Shown here: in pieces, positions 5,773 to 9,218 of the stretch
Position numbering within the stretch: position 1 is the stretch's first letter
Layout of the letters: each line of letters starts with the position of its first letter
Assembly: GCA_031266495.1 (NCBI GenBank)
Contig: JAISAX010000093.1
Location: 1-9,218, forward strand
DNA length: 9,218 nucleotides
Direction: 5' to 3'
Source of the DNA: Opitutaceae bacterium
GTDB lineage: Bacteria > Verrucomicrobiota > Verrucomicrobiae > Opitutales > Opitutaceae
The notes under the pieces: model-generated
Told to the model about the DNA's origin: nothing
Database searches by the model: none
Seen by the model: the letters and a program-made list of their open reading frames with translations, nothing else
Position numbers and translations under genes: made by a program

Positions 5773-5892
5773 TCATGACCGGTACCCGTAGGGGACGCCG
5801 ATGCGTTTGGCCAGGCGACGAGCGCGCTGCTCACAGCGTCCACGCCGGATTTGGCGAGTGCCCCTGTTATTGTGGTGTCGTCGAGTCTTCAA
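5773..5892 (-). CDS. Tiny basic phage protein, 39 residues, TTG start, overlapping its neighbour
   Basis: In the third minus-strand frame a 39-residue frame runs from a TTG at 5892 to TGA at 5773-5775. It reads as a very basic peptide: TRRHHNNRGTRQIRRGR (3-19), then EQRARRLAKRIGVPYGYRS (21-39). The RRHHNNRG start and the amphipathic Arg/Ala helix ending in IGVPYG resemble very short phage proteins I know from other genomes, where similar peptides are annotated as hypothetical. Its first 26 bases overlap the end of the 87-residue gene, and its stop is 4 nt before the ATG of the next gene, which tightens an otherwise unexplained 98-nt gap. Only a weak GCGGA site precedes the TTG. Its charge would suit nucleic acid binding; that is inference. 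Confidence 0.6.
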   Translation of the reverse strand: MKTRRHHNNRGTRQIRRGRCEQRARRLAKRIGVPYGYRS

Positions 5893-6130
5893 TTTCCGCC
5901 CCCCCGTCCGACCAGAACCCGATCGACTTCGGCACACGGCCGGGGACGCGCACCAACTCGAAATCCAGATGCCACGTCAGCTTCGACACTCCCCACTGCA
6001 CCTCGTAGCTATGGTTGTGGCCGCGGGCCATGAACGCGACGATCACCCCATGCTCCGTTTCATCGGTAATGTGGGAAACGATCTCTCCCGGCCCGAAAGC
6101 CGGGCGGATGACTCCACCACCGACCCTCAT
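5867..6130 (-). CDS. Small phage protein, 87 residues, possible SH3-like barrel
   Basis: The ATG at 6130 overlaps the stop of the ASCH gene as ATGA, and a GGAGG site lies 6 nt upstream, which fixes the start. The protein opens with FGPGEIVSHITDETEHGVIV (12-31), continues SYEVQWGVSKLTWHLDFELV (41-60), and ends in an acidic tail. A Gly-x-x-Val opening strand, a Gly-Val-Ile turn, a YxVxW strand and a closing FELV strand are typical of small SH3/KOW-like barrels that are frequent among phage accessory proteins. The fold is a guess from the strand pattern. Function unknown. Confidence 0.8.
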   Translation of the reverse strand: MRVGGGVIRPAFGPGEIVSHITDETEHGVIVAFMARGHNHSYEVQWGVSKLTWHLDFELVRVPGRVPKSIGFWSDGGAEIEDSTTPQ

Positions 6131-6597
6131 CCCGCGCCTCCCGCCGGCTGCACCCGGAAAAACCCCAGCGCCCCCCGGCACGGCCAGAACGGCAGAGGCT
6201 GCACATCCCTCAGCACGAACCCCCACGGCCCGACGAACCACGGCGAATCCGACCGCGCCACGCAATCCACCAGCGATGCCACGCCCACGATGCCCCCGCG
6301 CGCCAGACCCGACACACCCGGCAAAGCCGCATCCACCACCCCGCGCAAGGACAAGACCGCCCGCACCATCCCCATCCCCTCGGCGAACTCCGCCCCGGTC
6401 ATTCCCTTCCCCGCATGGATCAGGAACCGCCCCCGGAACCCCGCCGCCCAGGTGCGATTCTCCACATCCTTCCCCGCGTGAAGAATCGCCCACGCCCACG
6501 GCTGCCGGATCGACAACGCCGGCAGCGCCAGCATTTCGCGCGGAAACTCCGGCGCCGGCGCCGCCCCGCCCGCGAACAATTCGCCCTGGCCATTCAC
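6127..6597 (-). CDS. ASCH-domain protein
   Basis: This is a 156-residue protein from the GTG at 6597. This start overlaps the previous stop as GTGA and has GGAGG 7 nt upstream; a TTG nine codons earlier has no such site. Residues 28-147 carry the ASCH (ASC-1 homology) pattern of the common bacterial and phage subtype: LSIRQPWAWAILHAGKDVEN (28-47), RTW (48-50), RGRFLIHAGK (55-64), GGIVGVASLVDC (101-112), SPWFVGPWGFVL (118-129) and CRGALGFF (140-147). ASCH domains have a PUA-like beta barrel, and several bind RNA or act on modified nucleosides (the YqfB-type amidohydrolases are one branch). The substrate here cannot be told. The first 25 residues are a loose Gly/Ala/Pro-rich extension. In this phage it is translated between portal and scaffold genes, so it is probably produced with the structural proteins. 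Confidence 0.88.
   Translation of the reverse strand: MNGQGELFAGGAAPAPEFPREMLALPALSIRQPWAWAILHAGKDVENRTWAAGFRGRFLIHAGKGMTGAEFAEGMGMVRAVLSLRGVVDAALPGVSGLARGGIVGVASLVDCVARSDSPWFVGPWGFVLRDVQPLPFWPCRGALGFFRVQPAGGAG
6137..6141 (-). promoter_or_regulatory. Ribosome binding site for the 87-residue gene
   Basis: GGAGG on the minus strand, 6 nt before the ATG at 6130 and inside the end of the ASCH gene. It supports translation coupled through the ATGA overlap. Confidence 0.75.
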
Positions 6598-6896
6598 CTT
6601 GCCCCCTCCGTCCGCCCCTGCCAAAGCCGGTCCTGCAAATCGAGCAACGCGGCCAGACGCCCGCCCGCATACGTGCCCATCGACACATTCTGCCTGCCAT
6701 CGCTCACATCAAGCATGGCCGCCCCGACCATGTCGGCGATCACCTGGTTCACCGCGCACCAGCGCGGATCATCGTCCGGCATCGACACCATTGCCGCCCG
6801 CACCTGCTCGTCCGACAATCGCCTCCGCAGCATCGGCAAATAAGCCACGCGCCCGGAGCGCGTCGCAATGACATTTTCCTGTATCTGTTTTTTCAT
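6594..6896 (-). CDS. Small phage protein following the portal gene, 100 residues
   Basis: The ATG at 6896 has an AAGGAG site 8 nt upstream, almost the same leader as the portal gene; an upstream GTG at 6926 would start before that site and is not preferred. The N-terminus is MKKQIQENVIATRSGRVAYL, then a helical segment RRRLSDEQVRAAM (24-36), DDPRWCAVNQVIADMVGAAM (42-61), and a C-terminal helix GRLAALLDLQDRLWQGR (79-95). The DPxWxAVxQVI helix and the GRLAALxDLxxxL ending recur in small alpha-helical phage proteins found next to portal genes. Function unknown. The stop codon overlaps the start of the ASCH gene. Confidence 0.82.
   Translation of the reverse strand: MKKQIQENVIATRSGRVAYLPMLRRRLSDEQVRAAMVSMPDDDPRWCAVNQVIADMVGAAMLDVSDGRQNVSMGTYAGGRLAALLDLQDRLWQGRTEGAR
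6605..6609 (-). promoter_or_regulatory. Ribosome binding site that decides the GTG start of the ASCH gene
   Basis: GGAGG on the minus strand, 7 nt before GTG at 6597 and inside the end of the preceding gene. It favours the GTG over the upstream in-frame TTG at 6624. Confidence 0.75.
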
Positions 6897-6904
6897 GACA
6901 TTTT

Positions 6905-6910
6905 CTCCTT
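6905..6910 (-). promoter_or_regulatory. Ribosome binding site for the 100-residue gene
   Basis: AAGGAG on the minus strand with an 8-nt spacer to ATG 6896. It rules in the ATG over the upstream GTG at 6926. Confidence 0.75.
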
Positions 6911-6939
6911 GATTCACATTCCGCACTCCGCATTCGGTC

Positions 6940-9126
6940 TCATTCCGAGACCGGCGTCGTCCCCGTCCGTCCGATCTCCGGGTTCACCTGATACTGCTCC
7001 ACCAGGAACGACAGGTTCTTCTGACGGTTCTCCACCAGCTCGCGGAAGTATTCGTCATCCTGCGAAGCCGGCTGCATCAACCGCCGCGCCAGCACCGGAC
7101 TCTTGTTGACCGCCTCGACCAGCGTGCGCAGCCGCAACTCCGCGTTCACCCCGCTCTTCGCCAGCGGCGGCTCGATCCCCTGCGCCATCGCCACCAGCGC
7201 CTGGATCTCCTCACGCTGCTCCGCCACGCTCGCCGACCCCGCGTCGCGCAACGCCACATCCGCCAACGCCGGATCGATCCCCCGCAACGCCAGCCGCATG
7301 ATCGTATTGCGATCCGCAATACCCCCCACATCCCATGCCAGCACCCGCCCGATCGCGTCCAGCCTCTTCATGACGAACTCCGGCGACAAATCCTGCACGC
7401 TGAACGTCAACGTCATCTCGAACTGGCCGCGAATCTCCTCGCGCGTCAACCGCCGCATCGCCCCCCCCGCCACCAACGCGATCTCCACAGGATCCATGAA
7501 CTCCTGCAACAACTGCGTCAACTTCTGCCACGCCACCACCCAACGATCCGCCCACGCATTCACCATATCCTGCAAAAGCGCCTGGCGCAACTCCGGCGCC
7601 ACCCCCTCGACCAACCGCCCAAAGTACTCGTTCACGTCGTTGCGCGTGGCCCGCTCCACCTCGACCGACATCTGCGGAAACGGCGGCGGCGGCAACCAGG
7701 ACACATCATCCGGATCCCGCACCACCACCTCCGACATCGGCCCCAGCACCCGCTCCAACCCCCCGATGCGCGACCGCACCCGCACCGGCGGCACCGTCGA
7801 AACCTGCGTGTAGTCCGTCCGGCAATCCCTCTGCACCTTGATCTCGTGCTGCGCTGCGCCCGCGATCCGCGCCACCCCGCGGCTATGCGCCACCCCGCGC
7901 CGCACCGCCTCCCGCGTGAACAGCACAAACGGGTACTCGCCATCCGGATAATCCAGCAACTCATGCCTCCCGTAATAATCCGGCACCCTCTCGGACCACA
8001 CCGTCAAATACACCCCCGGGATCCCGTACCCGTCGCTCGCCTTCGTGTACGAAAACCACACCTCGTACAAATTGTCCGCCTCCCGGTCCCCATAGACCAC
8101 CGGCGGAAAATCCCACGGACGCCCCGTCACCTCGCCCGCGCCCGGCCCGGCCTCCAGCACCGCCTCCACAAAATCCCCCCCCCAATCCTCCGACAACGCC
8201 CGCGACCGCAAATCCGCCTCCGACAAGCGCTCCACCTCATGCACCGACCGCGCCCGCTGCACATCATCGATATCAGGAGAAAAAAACACATCCTCCATGT
8301 ACCGCAACGCCGACACCGCCGGACGATTCACCCGCACGAACGGCACAGGCAAATCCGCCTCGCCCACCCGCCGCAAATCCCTCAGCGCCTTCCGCAGCAG
8401 CCCCCGCCGCACCTTCGGGAAAGCCGCCTCCAGCAATCCCATCGCCTCCCCGTCCCGCGCCCGATTGTGGATCACATCCACCACATCATCCAGCGCCCCC
8501 TGGAACTCCGGCGGCACCCCGCCATCCCCCTCCCCCCCCTCCGGCAGCTCGACTCCCCGCAATTCCAGGAACACCCGCGCCACATCCTCCACCGACAACA
8601 CGCGCAATTCCAGCGCCGCCTCGCGCCGCCACCACACCTTCAGCACACCCACCCCCGGATCATCGCCCTCCATGTAATTGGCCAGCAACTTCGCCTCGCG
8701 CCGCAACTCCCCCCGCAACGACACCCCGCGCAGATGCCGCAGCAGACGCGTCGTCCGCGCCGCCGCCTCCGCGTTGTCCAGCCCCAGCGGCGCCGCCTGG
8801 ATCTCGCCCGACATCAAAGACTCCACCAGCAACGCCACCCGCTCGTTGATGATCTTGTCCACCTCCGGAGGCCGCGTATCCGCGGCCCCCTCGAACGGCA
8901 ACGCCTCCTCCCCCAGATCCTCCGCATGCTTGCGGTAATCATCACTCTGTCCCTCGCGCCGGTGCAGCCGGTCACGATCCGCATTACGCTGACGCGCACG
9001 GATAGCCGGCGAGTGAATCAAGACCGACCCCAGATCATCCGCCAGCGCCCGCAAATCAGGCCTCGCCGCCGCCCGCGCCAGAATCCCGGCCGTTGATGTA
9101 TTCGTTCTCTTGTTACGCCTGTTCAT
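6940..9126 (-). CDS. Portal protein
   Basis: This is a 728-residue protein from the ATG at 9126, with AAGGAG 8 nt upstream. It is likely the dodecameric ring at one head vertex through which DNA is packaged and which joins head to tail. The N-terminal part has the usual portal opening: a charged helical region (40-75), ALPFEGAADTRPPEVDKIIN (75-94), then a helix ending in LMSGEI. The middle has alpha/beta wing elements and DNLYEVWFSYTKASD (351-365). The region 394-450 holds the family pattern DGEYPFVLFTREAV, then GVAHSRGVARIAGAAQHEIK (411-430) and QRDCRTDYTQVSTVPPVRVR (432-451). Residues 490-545 form long helices as in the stem and crown. The length matches the large portals of about 700 residues found in podoviruses and related phages. 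It is separated from the next gene by 43 nt and appears to lead the accessory unit. The terminase is expected further right, outside the window. Confidence 0.87.
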   Translation of the reverse strand: MNRRNKRTNTSTAGILARAAARPDLRALADDLGSVLIHSPAIRARQRNADRDRLHRREGQSDDYRKHAEDLGEEALPFEGAADTRPPEVDKIINERVALLVESLMSGEIQAAPLGLDNAEAAARTTRLLRHLRGVSLRGELRREAKLLANYMEGDDPGVGVLKVWWRREAALELRVLSVEDVARVFLELRGVELPEGGEGDGGVPPEFQGALDDVVDVIHNRARDGEAMGLLEAAFPKVRRGLLRKALRDLRRVGEADLPVPFVRVNRPAVSALRYMEDVFFSPDIDDVQRARSVHEVERLSEADLRSRALSEDWGGDFVEAVLEAGPGAGEVTGRPWDFPPVVYGDREADNLYEVWFSYTKASDGYGIPGVYLTVWSERVPDYYGRHELLDYPDGEYPFVLFTREAVRRGVAHSRGVARIAGAAQHEIKVQRDCRTDYTQVSTVPPVRVRSRIGGLERVLGPMSEVVVRDPDDVSWLPPPPFPQMSVEVERATRNDVNEYFGRLVEGVAPELRQALLQDMVNAWADRWVVAWQKLTQLLQEFMDPVEIALVAGGAMRRLTREEIRGQFEMTLTFSVQDLSPEFVMKRLDAIGRVLAWDVGGIADRNTIMRLALRGIDPALADVALRDAGSASVAEQREEIQALVAMAQGIEPPLAKSGVNAELRLRTLVEAVNKSPVLARRLMQPASQDDEYFRELVENRQKNLSFLVEQYQVNPEIGRTGTTPVSE

Positions 9127-9134
9127 GTGTTTTT

Positions 9135-9140
9135 CTCCTT
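9135..9140 (-). promoter_or_regulatory. Ribosome binding site for the portal gene
   Basis: AAGGAG on the minus strand with an 8-nt spacer to ATG 9126. The site and A-rich spacer are nearly identical to those of the next gene in the unit. Confidence 0.8.
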
Positions 9141-9159
9141 CGGGGGAAAGTGTGTGTCA

Positions 9160-9184
9160 GGGGGGGGGGGGGGGGGGGGGGGGG
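9160..9184. repeat. Homopolymer run of 25 G upstream of the portal gene
   Basis: An uninterrupted run of 25 G on the plus strand (25 C on the coding strand), 33 nt before the portal ATG. It is intergenic, so length change would alter spacing, not reading frame. It may be a true slippage tract or an assembly or sequencing artefact. Confidence 0.8.
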
Positions 9185-9218
9185 CCAAAGCCCGGAATTT
9201 GCCGCGAAAAAACCCCCC

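Noticed and set aside
5769..5843. GTG start at 5843 for the 76-residue gene
   Set aside because: No ribosome site, and the added residues overlap the better supported 39-residue frame that ends 4 nt before the ATG at 5768.
6015..7109. Plus-strand open frame of 364 codons
   Set aside because: Pro/Ala/Arg-rich shadow of the ASCH and 100-residue genes, which have matched overlaps and ribosome sites.
7846..9096. Long plus-strand open frame of 416 codons opposite the portal gene
   Set aside because: The product is almost only Arg, Pro, His, Gln and Leu, as expected from the antisense of a GC-rich gene. The portal frame on the minus strand has family motifs and a ribosome site.

Overview
The window is a GC-rich stretch of a double-stranded DNA tailed bacteriophage genome (prophage or free phage), and every convincing gene lies on the minus strand. 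Read in the direction of transcription (right to left) the order is: portal protein, a run of five small accessory proteins including an ASCH-domain protein, an intrinsic terminator, an acidic scaffold-like protein, a major capsid protein of the SU10/DUF5309 type, a small unknown protein, a candidate head-completion protein with a carbohydrate-binding-like segment, a small tail-fibre-like protein, and two proteins with N-terminal signal peptides. The second of these runs off the left edge. The terminase is not in the window and, in the usual gene order, would lie beyond the right edge. The host cannot be named from the sequence. The GC-rich coding sequence, the mix of genes with and without Shine-Dalgarno sites, and the short intergenic tandem repeats make me think of Verrucomicrobiota (Opitutae-like), but this is weak.

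The right half (5538-9126) looks like one compact transcription unit. The portal and the 100-residue protein have nearly identical AAGGAG ribosome sites. The next two genes start by GTGA and ATGA stop/start overlaps, each with a GGAGG site inside the preceding gene. A 39-residue reading frame that is easily overlooked (TTG start, 5773-5892) then bridges to a 76-residue protein 4 nt downstream. A hairpin with a T7 tract closes the unit 9 nt after the last stop codon.

The left half (1-5278) holds the capsid and tail-side genes. Spacing is looser and ribosome sites are mostly absent, except before the tail-fibre-like gene. The intergenic gaps carry four kinds of simple structured repeat: 10-bp CAGCAAGTTG units before the scaffold gene; 10-bp CGCTAAAGAA units forming a long inverted repeat between scaffold and capsid, with a related shorter element after the tail-fibre-like gene; and AT-rich 7-bp arrays on both sides of the small gene after the capsid. 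A run of 25 G precedes the portal gene.

No tRNA, CRISPR array, integrase, transposase, lysis or replication gene is visible. The plus-strand open frames are Pro/Arg/Ser/His-rich shadows of the minus-strand genes. The least explained parts are the accessory cassette between portal and scaffold, the repeat-bracketed small gene after the capsid, and the pair of signal-peptide proteins on the tail side.
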